This document shows positions 46,865 to 55,866 of a DNA stretch of 64,000 nucleotides, in pieces. This stretch comes from Massilia soli (GTDB lineage Bacteria > Pseudomonadota > Gammaproteobacteria > Burkholderiales > Burkholderiaceae_D). Each line of letters opens with the position of its first letter. Position 1 is the first letter of the stretch. Location: contig NZ_JAFBIL020000005.1 of NCBI RefSeq assembly GCF_016809835.1, positions 1 to 64,000 on the forward strand, read 5' to 3'. The position numbers and the translations under genes were made by a program. The notes under the pieces were generated by a model. It did no database searches and was not told the origin of the DNA. It was given only the letters and a program-made list of their open reading frames with translations.

Positions 46865-48274
46865 ATGAATCCAAACGCCTTTGCCACCCTGCCCCTGACG
46901 CCGACCTTCCTGGCCAACCTCGACACGCTCGGCTACCACGAGATGACGGCGATCCAGGCGCAAAGCCTGCCGCCGGTACTGGAAGGGCGCGACCTGATCG
47001 CGCAGGCCAAGACCGGCAGCGGCAAGACGGCCGCCTTCGGCATCGGCATCCTGCACAAGCTCAATCCGGCCTGGTTCGCGGTGCAGGGCCTGGTGCTGTG
47101 CCCGACGCGCGAACTGGCCGACCAGGTGGCCAACGAGCTGCGCCGCCTGGCGCGCGGCGAAGGCAACATCAAAGTACTGACCCTGACCGGCGGCGCGCCG
47201 ATGCGCCCGCAGATCGCGTCGCTCGAACACGGCGCCCACATCGTGGTCGGCACGCCGGGCCGCATCCGCGACCACCTCGGGCGCGGCACCATCAACCTGG
47301 CGCACGTGCAGACGCTGGTGCTCGATGAGGCCGACCGCATGACCGACATGGGCTTCTACGACGAAATCGCCGGCATCGTCAGCGCCTGCCCGCAGCGCCG
47401 CCAGACCTTGCTGTTCTCGGCAACCTACCCGGACGACATCCGCCGCGCCACCGAGCCATTCCTGATCGACCCGGTCGAAATCAAGGTCGAAGCGCAGCAC
47501 ACCGGCGACGCCATCGAGCAGCGCTTCTATGAAGTCGGCTTCGACGAGCGCGATCATGCGGTGGGCCGCCTGCTCAAGCACTTCCAGCCTGCGTCCACCC
47601 TTGCCTTCTGCAACACCAAGGTGCATTGCCAGGAGCTGGCCGACGAACTGCGCGCGCAGGGCTTCTCGGCGCTTGCGCTGTACGGCGACCTTGAGCAGCG
47701 CGAGCGCGACGAGATCCTGGTGCTGTTCTCGAACCGCAGCTGCTCGGTGCTGGTGGCAACCGACGTCGCCGCGCGCGGCCTCGATATCGCCAATCTTGGC
47801 GCCGTGATCAACGTCGACGTCTCCAAAGACACCGAGGTGCACATCCACCGCGTGGGCCGTACCGGCCGCGCCGGCGAGTCGGGCCTGGCGCTGTCGCTGT
47901 GCGCGCCGAATGAAAAGAAGTGGGTGCGCCTGATCGAGGAATACCAGGGCGCTCCGGTGGCATGGCACGACCTGGAAGAACTCGAGGACGAAGGCCGCGA
48001 AGCGGTGCCGGCGCCGATGGTCACGCTGGTGATCCACGGCGGCAAAAAGGACAAGCTGCGCCCGGGCGACGTGCTGGGCGCGCTGACCGGCGACGCCAAG
48101 CTGACCAAGGAACAGGTCGGCAAGATCAACGTCACCGAATTCCAGACCTATGTGGCGCTGGACCGCCATGTGGCCGAACCGGCGTTCAAGCGCCTCAACG
48201 ACGGCAACAAGCTCGGCCCCGATTTCGGCAGCTTCAAGGGCCGCAGCTTCAAGATGCGCTTTATCGCCGCTTGA
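46865..48274 (+). CDS. dbpA: ATP-dependent RNA helicase DbpA
   Basis: DbpA is a DEAD-box helicase that binds hairpin 92 of 23S rRNA and acts in 50S assembly. The 469-residue protein has the DEAD-box motifs Q, I (AKTGSGKT), II (DEAD), III (SAT), V and VI (HRVGRTGR). It ends with the DbpA RNA-binding domain (LRPGDVLGALTGDAKLTKEQ, then FKMRF). The ATG at 46865 gives the family length. Confidence 0.96.
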   Translation: MNPNAFATLPLTPTFLANLDTLGYHEMTAIQAQSLPPVLEGRDLIAQAKTGSGKTAAFGIGILHKLNPAWFAVQGLVLCPTRELADQVANELRRLARGEGNIKVLTLTGGAPMRPQIASLEHGAHIVVGTPGRIRDHLGRGTINLAHVQTLVLDEADRMTDMGFYDEIAGIVSACPQRRQTLLFSATYPDDIRRATEPFLIDPVEIKVEAQHTGDAIEQRFYEVGFDERDHAVGRLLKHFQPASTLAFCNTKVHCQELADELRAQGFSALALYGDLEQRERDEILVLFSNRSCSVLVATDVAARGLDIANLGAVINVDVSKDTEVHIHRVGRTGRAGESGLALSLCAPNEKKWVRLIEEYQGAPVAWHDLEELEDEGREAVPAPMVTLVIHGGKKDKLRPGDVLGALTGDAKLTKEQVGKINVTEFQTYVALDRHVAEPAFKRLNDGNKLGPDFGSFKGRSFKMRFIAA

Positions 48275-48295
48275 GCGTCGCCGGGGCGCGACGAC

Positions 48296-48317
48296 GGCGG
48301 CGGCGATTGCCGCCGCC
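48296..48317 (+). repeat. strong hairpin after dbpA
   Basis: GGCGGCGGC and GCCGCCGCC form a perfect 9-bp GC stem with a 4-nt loop 21 nt after the dbpA stop codon. No T run follows. It may protect or end the dbpA message together with another signal. Confidence 0.5.
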
Positions 48318-48545
48318 GCCACGATTCAGGCAGCAATCGTGTTGCCATAAACTACAGCACTGACGCTTCGTCGTCGCCGCCACGCCCCGAAATCCGCGCG
48401 TGTTGACTTAATCCAATGGTCTGTTGAAAATTTCTGTGGCTTTCTGACCCATCGCGCACGCTTGAGTGCGCTCGGCTGATGCGTACACCGCGCGAATCTG
48501 GCATTATTGCCACACATAAACATTCCCTAGCGATTGAGTGGCCAA

Positions 48546-49190
48546 ATGAGCAAGAATGCCGATATCTCAGCAAACAGTGAGGCAGGATCCCCCGATGCGC
48601 TGACCCAGGCTTTCCTGCGCGGCGCCGGCATCGGGGCCGAAGCGCTGCCGTCCGCGCTGACGCCAGAGCAGATGGAACTCATCGGCAAGCTGCTGGCCGC
48701 CTCGCTGCAGGGCGCGATCGACCAGCTGGCCCTGCGCTCGCTGGTCAAGCAGGAAGCCAGGGCCGACGTCACCATGGTCGTGGTGCGCAATAACAATCCG
48801 CTCAAGTTCTTTCCCGACAGTCCAACGGTCATCACCCAGATGCTGCGCAAGAAAATGCCCGGCTTTATGGAGCCGCTCGAGTCGATCGAAGAAGCCGGCC
48901 ACGCCTTGCGCGGGCACCAGCTGGGCGTCGTCGCCGGCTGCCGCGCCGCCGTCGACAGCGTGATCAACCGCCTGGCCCCGGCAAAATTCGCGGCCGCCGC
49001 CCCCAGCGGCGTGCTCGACTCGCTGATTCCCTGGCGCCGCCCTGCCGCCTTGTGGCACCACTATGTGCGCCAGTACGGCGCCCTGGCGGGCGAAGTCAAC
49101 GACCAGTTCAAGGGCGCCTTCGGCCCGGCCTTTTTGGAAGCGTACGAGCAGGAAGTAGACCGCTTCGACAAGGAACCGGCGCATGGCTGA
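48546..49190 (+). CDS. type VI secretion-associated TagH-like protein lacking the FHA domain
   Basis: This 214-residue protein matches the C-terminal domain of type VI TagH/Fha1-like proteins: ALTQAFLRGAGIG, LGKLLAAS-type helices, NNNPLKFFPD, and a C-terminal AFGPAFLEAYEQEVDRF. The usual N-terminal FHA phosphothreonine-binding domain is absent; nothing upstream in frame supplies it. The gene overlaps the PP2C phosphatase gene by 8 nt. A phosphorylation-controlled switch is inferred from context. Confidence 0.75.
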   Translation: MSKNADISANSEAGSPDALTQAFLRGAGIGAEALPSALTPEQMELIGKLLAASLQGAIDQLALRSLVKQEARADVTMVVVRNNNPLKFFPDSPTVITQMLRKKMPGFMEPLESIEEAGHALRGHQLGVVAGCRAAVDSVINRLAPAKFAAAAPSGVLDSLIPWRRPAALWHHYVRQYGALAGEVNDQFKGAFGPAFLEAYEQEVDRFDKEPAHG

Positions 49191-49950
49191 GCGGGCCCCT
49201 GTCACCCCGTCGTGGGCCAGCATCAGTGCGCTGGGCATGCGCGAATCGAACCAGGACGCCATCGGCGACGCCCGCAAAGCCGGCGTCGCCTGCTTCGTCG
49301 TGGCCGACGGCGCCGGCGGGCATGCGGGCGGTGAAGTCGCCGCGCGGCTGGCCGTTGAAGCGGTGATCGGCACCTTTGTGGCCGAACCGGTCTTTGGCGC
49401 CGGCGCACTGCTGGCACAGGTCGATGCGGCCAGCGCCAGCGTGGCGGCCGACAAGCAGCAGGCGCCGGAACGCCAGGACATGAGCACCACGCTGGCGGTT
49501 TTGCTGATCGACGAACAGCGCGCGCGCGCCGTCTGGGCGCACCTGGGCGACACCCGCATCTACCTGTTCCGCGACGGCCGCCTGCTGTCGGTCAGCAAGG
49601 ACCACAGCCTGACGCAGCAGCTGATCGAGGCCGGCTACGCCAGCAGCGGCCAGCTGCGCACCCACCCGCAGCGCAATATCCTGTACGCGGCACTTGGCGC
49701 CGGCAGCGACACGCCGGTTGCGCTCAGCGATCAAGCGGCGCTGCAGCCGGGCGACGCCTTCCTGATCTGCACCGACGGACTGTGGGAATGGGTCGTCGAA
49801 GACGACATGGAGCGCAGCCTGCGCGCCGCGCCGGACGCCGAGGAATGGCTGGCGGCGCTGTGCGCCACCGCCCACACGCACGCAAGCGCCTCGCGCAAGG
49901 TGCGCGATAACTATTCCGCGTACGCGGTGATGCTGGGCGCCGTCGCATGA
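49183..49950 (+). CDS. PP2C-type protein phosphatase
   Basis: This 255-residue protein is a PP2C/PPM phosphatase. D25 (NQD) and the D42-G43 pair (VADGAGGHAGG), HLGDTRIYLF, CTDGLWE and DNYSAY supply metal ligands. In type VI clusters a PppA phosphatase reverses phosphorylation by the PpkA kinase; the neighbouring genes fit this pair. It overlaps both neighbours by 4-8 nt, so the operon is tightly coupled. Confidence 0.9.
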   Translation: MAERAPVTPSWASISALGMRESNQDAIGDARKAGVACFVVADGAGGHAGGEVAARLAVEAVIGTFVAEPVFGAGALLAQVDAASASVAADKQQAPERQDMSTTLAVLLIDEQRARAVWAHLGDTRIYLFRDGRLLSVSKDHSLTQQLIEAGYASSGQLRTHPQRNILYAALGAGSDTPVALSDQAALQPGDAFLICTDGLWEWVVEDDMERSLRAAPDAEEWLAALCATAHTHASASRKVRDNYSAYAVMLGAVA

Positions 49951-51572
49951 TGACCGCGGAGGCGAAACTGACAGGGTCCGAGAACTGCCTGCCGGCCGGC
50001 ACCCGGCTATCCGACTTCGAGATCACCGGCGTGCTCGGCGAAGGCGGCTTCGGCATCGTCTACATGGCCTTCGACCATTCGCTGCAGCGCAGCGTCGCGA
50101 TCAAGGAGTACATGCCAGGCCCGCTGGCCGCGCGCTCCGGCGACAACAGCGTGACGGTGCGCGCCGAACGGCACCAGGACACCTTCGACCTCGGCTTGAA
50201 AAGCTTCATCAACGAAGCGCGCTTCCTGGCGCAGTTCGACCATCCATCATTGGTCAAGGTGTACCGCTTCTGGGAGCAGAACCAGACCGCCTACACGGCG
50301 ATGCAGTACTACCAGGGCCGCACGATCAAGGACATCGTCTCGAACAGCCCGGAGGTGGTCACCGAGGCGTGGTGCATGCGCGTGCTGCGGCAAATCCTCG
50401 GCGCGCTTGAAACGCTGTACACGATGCAGCTGCTGCACCGCGACGTCTCCCCGGACAATATCATCGTGCAGGACAACGGCGACGCGGTGCTGCTGGACTT
50501 CGGTTCGGCGCGCCAGATCATCGGCGACATGACCAAGGGCCTGACCGTCATCCTCAAGCCAGGTTACGCGCCGATCGAGCAGTACGCCGGCGACGCATCG
50601 CTGCCGCAAGGCCCGTTCACCGACATCTACGCCTTGGCGGCGGTCATGTACTACGCCATCATCAAGGAAGCGCCGCCGACCTCGATCGCCCGCATGATCA
50701 AGGACCCGATGACGCCACTGGCCAACCGCGGCCTGCCGGGCTTCAGCGAAGGCTTCCTGTGCGCCCTTGACGGCGCGCTCGCGGTCCCCGCGCAGGAACG
50801 TCCCCAGACGATCGACGCTTTCCGCGCGCTGCTCGGCATCCACGAGGCGGGCATGGCGCGCCCACGGCCCGCTGGCGCCACCCAGCGCATCGCCACCGTC
50901 GACCATGTTCCGCGCCTGGCGCCGCTGGCGTCCAGCGCGCCGGTCGCCGTGGCGCCCCTCAAGACAATCAATGCGCCGCGCGCGCCGCTGCCGCGCTGGC
51001 TGATCCCGGTGCTGGCTGGCGCCGTTGTGGTGCCTGCCGCGCTGCTGTTCGCACTGACTGGCGGCGATGACGTGGTAAAGGTCGCCGACAGCGCTCCGGC
51101 CGCAGCCCGCGCGCCTGTCATGCCAGCCGAAGCGGCACCGCCGCTGGCCGTGGAAGCGCCCGCGCCCGACCTCGAAGCGCAGGCATGGGACAAGCTCAAG
51201 GACGCGTCCGACAGCGACGCTGGCGCCATCGAAGCCTTCCTGCGCGCGTATCCGCAGGGGCGCTATGCGGCGCCAGCGCGCCAACGACTGGCCGAACTTG
51301 CCGAACTTGCCGTACCTGTGGCCGAGAGCAAGCCCGCCGCCCCGAAAATCGAAACGGCAAGCTACCGCTTGAGCGTCAAGCCATGGGGCACCGTGTACGT
51401 CGATGGCAAAGAGCGTGGCGTCAGTCCGCCGCTGAAGAAGCTGACCCTGAGCGCGGGCGTGCACATGGTGAAGATCACCAATCCTGGCTTCCCCGATCAC
51501 GTGACGCGCATCGTCGTCAAGCCACGCCAGCCAGGCACGATTGCGCACGAGTTCACCGCCAAGCCCAAATAA
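49947..51572 (+). CDS. Ser/Thr protein kinase with PEGA domain
   Basis: This 541-residue protein has an N-terminal kinase domain with glycine loop GEGGFG, K53, E90, HRD at 164-166, N171 and DFG at 184-186. A membrane helix lies at about 352-372, after which a linker leads to a C-terminal PEGA domain (about 465-530). PpkA kinases of type VI systems have a similar layout. The start overlaps the phosphatase gene by 4 nt. Its substrate is probably the TagH-like protein. Confidence 0.92.
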   Translation: MMTAEAKLTGSENCLPAGTRLSDFEITGVLGEGGFGIVYMAFDHSLQRSVAIKEYMPGPLAARSGDNSVTVRAERHQDTFDLGLKSFINEARFLAQFDHPSLVKVYRFWEQNQTAYTAMQYYQGRTIKDIVSNSPEVVTEAWCMRVLRQILGALETLYTMQLLHRDVSPDNIIVQDNGDAVLLDFGSARQIIGDMTKGLTVILKPGYAPIEQYAGDASLPQGPFTDIYALAAVMYYAIIKEAPPTSIARMIKDPMTPLANRGLPGFSEGFLCALDGALAVPAQERPQTIDAFRALLGIHEAGMARPRPAGATQRIATVDHVPRLAPLASSAPVAVAPLKTINAPRAPLPRWLIPVLAGAVVVPAALLFALTGGDDVVKVADSAPAAARAPVMPAEAAPPLAVEAPAPDLEAQAWDKLKDASDSDAGAIEAFLRAYPQGRYAAPARQRLAELAELAVPVAESKPAAPKIETASYRLSVKPWGTVYVDGKERGVSPPLKKLTLSAGVHMVKITNPGFPDHVTRIVVKPRQPGTIAHEFTAKPK

Positions 51573-51586
51573 CCTGGAATCGCCAG

Positions 51587-51985
51587 ATGAACACACTACT
51601 CAAACTGATCTTCGCAGCCACGCTCGCAGGCTGCGCCGCCACGCAGGTGGCGCCGCCAGCGCCTGCTCCTGCGCCAGTCAAACCTGCCGCGCCAGGGCCC
51701 GACCAGGTCGCGCTGCAGGAAGGCATCGAGCTGTATAACAAGGGCGACTTCAATGGCGCCATCAAGCGCCTCGGCACGGCCGAGATCAGCGCCGGCAGCA
51801 AGGCAAGGCAGCTTGAAGCCCTGAAGTACCAGGCATTCAGCTACTGCGTCACGTCGCGCAAGACGCTGTGCGGCAAGCAGTTCGAAAAAGCCCTCGCTCT
51901 CGATCCCGCTTTCGACCTCGGCCCGGGCGAACACGGACATCCGCTGTGGGGTCCGGTGTTCACACGCCTCAAAAAAGCCAGGTAA
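51587..51985 (+). CDS. TssQ-type lipoprotein
   Basis: This 132-residue protein begins with a lipoprotein signal peptide: Leu-rich segment, then LAGC with C16 as the lipid-modified cysteine. A Pro/Ala-rich linker follows, then a TPR-like helical domain (GIELYNKGDFNGAIKRL). It matches TssQ-type lipoproteins of type VI clusters. It starts 15 nt after the kinase stop, with no strong ribosome site. Confidence 0.75.
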   Translation: MNTLLKLIFAATLAGCAATQVAPPAPAPAPVKPAAPGPDQVALQEGIELYNKGDFNGAIKRLGTAEISAGSKARQLEALKYQAFSYCVTSRKTLCGKQFEKALALDPAFDLGPGEHGHPLWGPVFTRLKKAR

Positions 51986-51988
51986 GAA

Positions 51989-53563
51989 TTACACCGCCGC
52001 CTTCGCGGCGAAGCGCGGCGCCTTGCGATGCAGGGTCGCCTGCTCGTAAGCGTAGGCCATGCGGATCAACGCGGCTTCGGTCCACGCGCCCGCGACAAAC
52101 GATATTCCCACCGGCAGGCCGCGCACGTAACCGGCTGGCACCGTGATGTGCGGGTAGCCCGCCACCGCGGCGGGCGACGAGAAGCTGCCGCCGTAATGGT
52201 CGCCGTTGATGTAGTCCGTCAGCCACGCCGGGCCGCCGGTCGGCGCCACCAGCGCATCGAGCTTGTGCTCCGCGATGACCTTGTCGATCCCCTCCTCGCG
52301 CGAATAACGCAGGCTGTTGGCCAGCGCATCCTGGTACTCCTTGCTGTCGAGGCCACCCTTGGCGTTCGACGCCACCAGGTGCTCCTGCTCGAAGTACGGC
52401 ATCTCCTTGGCGCGGTTCTTGATATTGAAGGCGATGACGTCGGCCATGTTCTTCACCTGCGCGTGCGGCGCGTAGTCTTTCAGGTAAGCCGCAAGGCCCG
52501 GCTTGAACTCATACAGCAGCACTGCCATTTCGCTGTCGTCGTATTTGTTGGTGTTCGGTACCGTCACGTCAATCAGCGTGGCGCCCTGTGCCTTCATCAC
52601 CGCAAGCGATTTTTCGATCAGCGCGTCGACCTCCTTGTTGCGTCCGAAGAAGTTACGCGCGACGCCGAGGCGCATGCCTTTCAGGCCGTCGGTGACCAGC
52701 GCCGCTTGATAGTCGGCGGCCTTGCTGCCTTTGGTGGCGCCATCGCGCTCGTCCACGCCGGCCATCGCGGCCAGCAGCAGCGCCGCATCGGCCACGGTGC
52801 GCGTCATCGGGCCGGCCGTGTCCTGCGAATGGGCGATCGGGATGATGCCGCTGCGGCTGACCAGCCCGAGCGTCGGCTTGATGCCAACCAGCCCGCAGGT
52901 GGAGGCCGGCGAGACGATCGAACCATCGGTCTCGGTGCCGACCGCGAGGGTCGCCAGGCTGGCCGCCATCGCCGCGCCCGAGCCGGAGCTGGAGCCGCTG
53001 GTATTGCGGTCGAGCGCATATGGATTCCTGGTCTGGCCGCCGCGCGCGCTCCAGCCGCTGGACGAATGCGAGGAGCGCATGTTGGCCCATTCGCTCAGGT
53101 TGGTCTTGCCGATGATGACGGCGCCGGCCGCGCGCAGCTGCGCGGCGACGTGCGAATCGCGCACCGCGCGCACGCCGTCGAGCGCCAGCGACCCGGCGGT
53201 GGTGGCCATCTTGTCGCCGGTGGCGATGTTGTCTTTCAGGAGTACCGGGATGCCGTGCAGCGGTCCGCGCACTTTGCCCGCCTTGCGTTCGCCGTCCATC
53301 TGCGCGGCGATGCTCAGCGCGTCCGGATTGAGTTCGATGATCGCGTTGATGCGCGGGCCGGCCTTGTCGATCGCGGCGATGCGCGCCAGGTACTGCTTGA
53401 CCAGCGAATGCGAGCTCAGCTTGCCAGCTTTCATGGCCGCCTGCTGTTCCAGCACGCCTGCTTCCAGTATATCGGCGATCGGTACCGCCGCCGCCGCACC
53501 CACGGCCACGCTTGCCATTGCCCCGCCTGCCAATCCCAGCCTTACAAAGTCCCTGCGATCCAT
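51989..53563 (-). CDS. Tat-exported amidase
   Basis: This 524-residue amidase-signature protein begins with a twin-arginine signal (RRDFVR, then an Ala/Gly-rich hydrophobic stretch). The Ser-cisSer-Lys triad appears as K110 (LLKDN), S192 (in TSGSSSGSG) and S215 (DGSIVSP). This suggests hydrolysis of an amide in the periplasm; the substrate is unknown. The ATG at 53563 is preceded by a GGGGGC site. It is convergent with the TssQ-like gene. Confidence 0.92.
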   Translation of the reverse strand: MDRRDFVRLGLAGGAMASVAVGAAAAVPIADILEAGVLEQQAAMKAGKLSSHSLVKQYLARIAAIDKAGPRINAIIELNPDALSIAAQMDGERKAGKVRGPLHGIPVLLKDNIATGDKMATTAGSLALDGVRAVRDSHVAAQLRAAGAVIIGKTNLSEWANMRSSHSSSGWSARGGQTRNPYALDRNTSGSSSGSGAAMAASLATLAVGTETDGSIVSPASTCGLVGIKPTLGLVSRSGIIPIAHSQDTAGPMTRTVADAALLLAAMAGVDERDGATKGSKAADYQAALVTDGLKGMRLGVARNFFGRNKEVDALIEKSLAVMKAQGATLIDVTVPNTNKYDDSEMAVLLYEFKPGLAAYLKDYAPHAQVKNMADVIAFNIKNRAKEMPYFEQEHLVASNAKGGLDSKEYQDALANSLRYSREEGIDKVIAEHKLDALVAPTGGPAWLTDYINGDHYGGSFSSPAAVAGYPHITVPAGYVRGLPVGISFVAGAWTEAALIRMAYAYEQATLHRKAPRFAAKAAV

Positions 53564-53630
53564 GCTGCCCCCATATCGTTCTGAAAATATTTCCGAGGAT
53601 AACATGAGCCTGATTTGCGTTCTACAGGCG

Positions 53631-53665
53631 AAAAAAAAGCACGGCAGGCAATGCCTGGCGTGCTT
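53631..53665 (-). terminator. rho-independent terminator after efp
   Basis: On the minus strand GCACG...CGTGC and the inner GCC/GGC arms form a strong stem, followed by eight T residues. It lies just after the efp stop codon. Confidence 0.88.
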
Positions 53666-53685
53666 TTCTTGACCGCGGTGCGTGC

Positions 53686-54261
53686 TTAGTTGCGGACGAC
53701 GCGCTTGTATTCGTTGGTGCGGGTGTCGATCTCGATCACGTCGTCCTGGCTGACGAACAGCGGTACCTGGACGGTGTGGCGATGCGCTTCGATCGCGTTT
53801 TCGATCTTGGCTTCTTTCAGGACGTTGCCCGACGTGTTGCCCTTGACCGCTGGCTCCGAGTAGACAACCTGGCGTGCGATGGTGGTTGGCAGTTCAACCG
53901 AAATTGCCTTGCCGTCGTAGAAGACCGCTTCGCATTCCATACCGTCTTTCAGGTAGTTCAGTGCGTCGCCGAGGTTTTCTTCTTCGATTTCGTACTGTTC
54001 GTAGTCAGCATCCATGAAAACGTACAGCGGATCGGCGAAGTACGAGTAGGTCACTGGCTTCTTGTCCAGAACGACAACGTCGAACTTGTCGTCGCCACGG
54101 AAAACGTTTTCCAGCGGGCTGTTGGTCAGAAGATTCTTCATCTTCCACTTGTAGGTGAAGCCGGTGCGGCTCGAACCGTTGACGTCGGAGCGCAGAACGA
54201 TGAATGGCTTGGCGTCAACCATGATGATGTTGCCGACGCGGATTTCTTTTGCTGGTTTCAT
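53686..54261 (-). CDS. efp: elongation factor P
   Basis: EF-P rescues ribosomes stalled at polyproline runs. The 191-residue protein has the domain I tip GSSRTGF with Arg at position 32. This is the Arg32 type, which is rhamnosylated by EarP, not the lysine type that uses EpmA. The earP gene lies upstream on the same strand, 121 nt away. A terminator follows efp. Confidence 0.97.
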   Translation of the reverse strand: MKPAKEIRVGNIIMVDAKPFIVLRSDVNGSSRTGFTYKWKMKNLLTNSPLENVFRGDDKFDVVVLDKKPVTYSYFADPLYVFMDADYEQYEIEEENLGDALNYLKDGMECEAVFYDGKAISVELPTTIARQVVYSEPAVKGNTSGNVLKEAKIENAIEAHRHTVQVPLFVSQDDVIEIDTRTNEYKRVVRN

Positions 54262-54382
54262 AGGAATCTACTAAAAAGTGGGTTGCACTAAAATCATCGT
54301 CGCTTCGAGGCCAACATCGCCGCAAGCTCACGTTTGATCGAATTAAATTTCGTTAGAAAATAACCGGGCATTATACCCGAAG

Positions 54383-55555
54383 TTATTGCGCCGACGAACG
54401 AAGAGCGCTGGCAAAGTTCAGCATGTTGCTTGAGAGGCCGCCCAGCGCGGCCATTTCTCCGCGCCAGTCGTCAGCGCGCTGGCCGATGCGCGGCAGGTCC
54501 GAGGCCAGTGCCTGCCATAAGGCGGCCCAGTCCCCGCCGGCGCCCGCGACGCCGTTCCAGGCCAGCGAGAACTGCGCCAGGCTGTCGAGGGTTGCCGCAT
54601 AGCGCTGCAGGAAAGCACGCAATTTTACATGATGCAGGTTCTCGTCCTGCGGATAGATATGCCAGACAAAGGGCTTGCCTGCCCACTGCGCCCTCACGAA
54701 GGAATCCTCGCCGCGCACAAAATTGACGTCGCATGCCCATAACAGCTTGTCGTAGTCGGGCTGCGCGACAAACGGCAGCACGCGAACGGTCAGGGCGCCG
54801 CGGGTGGCGGCGGCACCGGCGGCCGCATCCGCGCCAAGGAATGCCGACACCGCTTGCTTGGCGACGCCGTCGGGCACCAGGCAAACCACAGCGCGCCCGC
54901 TCGCCTGCCATGCCTGGAACAGCGCGGCAACCGGGGCATCCGGGTAGCAGAAAAGCGATACCTTGGTCAGCGCCATCTCACTGGCGGTCACCCCCAGCGA
55001 CGCCAGGAATGCGGCTTTCGCCGCGGCGTCCGACTGGAACTGCCGGCGCTGCGCGTCCAGGCCAGCTTCGCCAAGCAAGCCACCGGTCCTGGCGGTGAAT
55101 CCGGGGAAGAAAAAATGCTTGGTCAGCGGCAGGCGCGGATGCATCGATGGCAAGGTGTGACAGCCTTCGACCCACTCCTCGGCCGTCAATCCTTCCAGGT
55201 TCAGCCAGACCGGGCGCGGCGTACGGCTGGCCATCGCATCTATATAGCCAGGCGGGATATCGCAGGCGAAGAACTCGATGACGATGTCGGCCACGTCCGT
55301 CGGCGCGAACACGTCGCCTTGCCCGCACCAGTGGCGCACCGTGACGCCCTCGACTAGCTGCACCAGGGCGCCCGGGTCGACGGCGGGACACAGGCGCCGG
55401 AAACTGTCCAGGTTGTCGACCCACAGCGTGACGTCGATCGCGTGTTCGCGCCGCAACTGGCGCGACAAGCGCCAGCAAATGCCGATGTCGCCATAATTGT
55501 CGACGACTTTGCAGAAGATGGCGAGGGAGGTGGGTGTCGCTGGGCGGGAAATCAT
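54383..55555 (-). CDS. earP: EF-P arginine rhamnosyltransferase EarP
   Basis: EarP attaches rhamnose from dTDP-rhamnose to Arg32 of EF-P. The 390-residue GT-B protein has the N-terminal DNYGDIG motif, IVIEFFACDIPPGYI and the C-terminal nucleotide-sugar region (CDVNFVRGEDSFVRAQWAG). It is upstream of efp. The dTDP-rhamnose genes are outside this window. Confidence 0.95.
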   Translation of the reverse strand: MISRPATPTSLAIFCKVVDNYGDIGICWRLSRQLRREHAIDVTLWVDNLDSFRRLCPAVDPGALVQLVEGVTVRHWCGQGDVFAPTDVADIVIEFFACDIPPGYIDAMASRTPRPVWLNLEGLTAEEWVEGCHTLPSMHPRLPLTKHFFFPGFTARTGGLLGEAGLDAQRRQFQSDAAAKAAFLASLGVTASEMALTKVSLFCYPDAPVAALFQAWQASGRAVVCLVPDGVAKQAVSAFLGADAAAGAAATRGALTVRVLPFVAQPDYDKLLWACDVNFVRGEDSFVRAQWAGKPFVWHIYPQDENLHHVKLRAFLQRYAATLDSLAQFSLAWNGVAGAGGDWAALWQALASDLPRIGQRADDWRGEMAALGGLSSNMLNFASALRSSAQ

Positions 55556-55866
55556 GGCGGCATTTTACCCGTTTTCACGATTCCAATCGCGCAGGAAACC
55601 AACCACTACTTACCGTTAAAACGCCACCCAGATTGACTAAACTTCACGGCGTTTGGCCTGTCCAATCCCTACCAGAGCGGCCGCACTGGACAATCGCGCG
55701 TTGCCAGCCGCACCTTACCGGTGTGACAAAGCGCTTAATACGTGGTGCAGTGGAATGCGTATGCGCCCGTAGGGAACCCGTGGTCCGGTAACAAGCAACA
55801 AGCAAGAATCAAATCGGGCACGGAGGGACATCGGCATCCGCTCGCCGACCAACAAGGGAGCAGGTC
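55556..55866. other. intergenic region upstream of the Gln/Gly-rich repeat gene
   Basis: No gene is supported here. It separates earP from the divergent repeat-protein gene and should hold its promoter. AAGGGAG lies just before the start codon as a ribosome site. I do not assign a promoter box. Confidence 0.5.
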
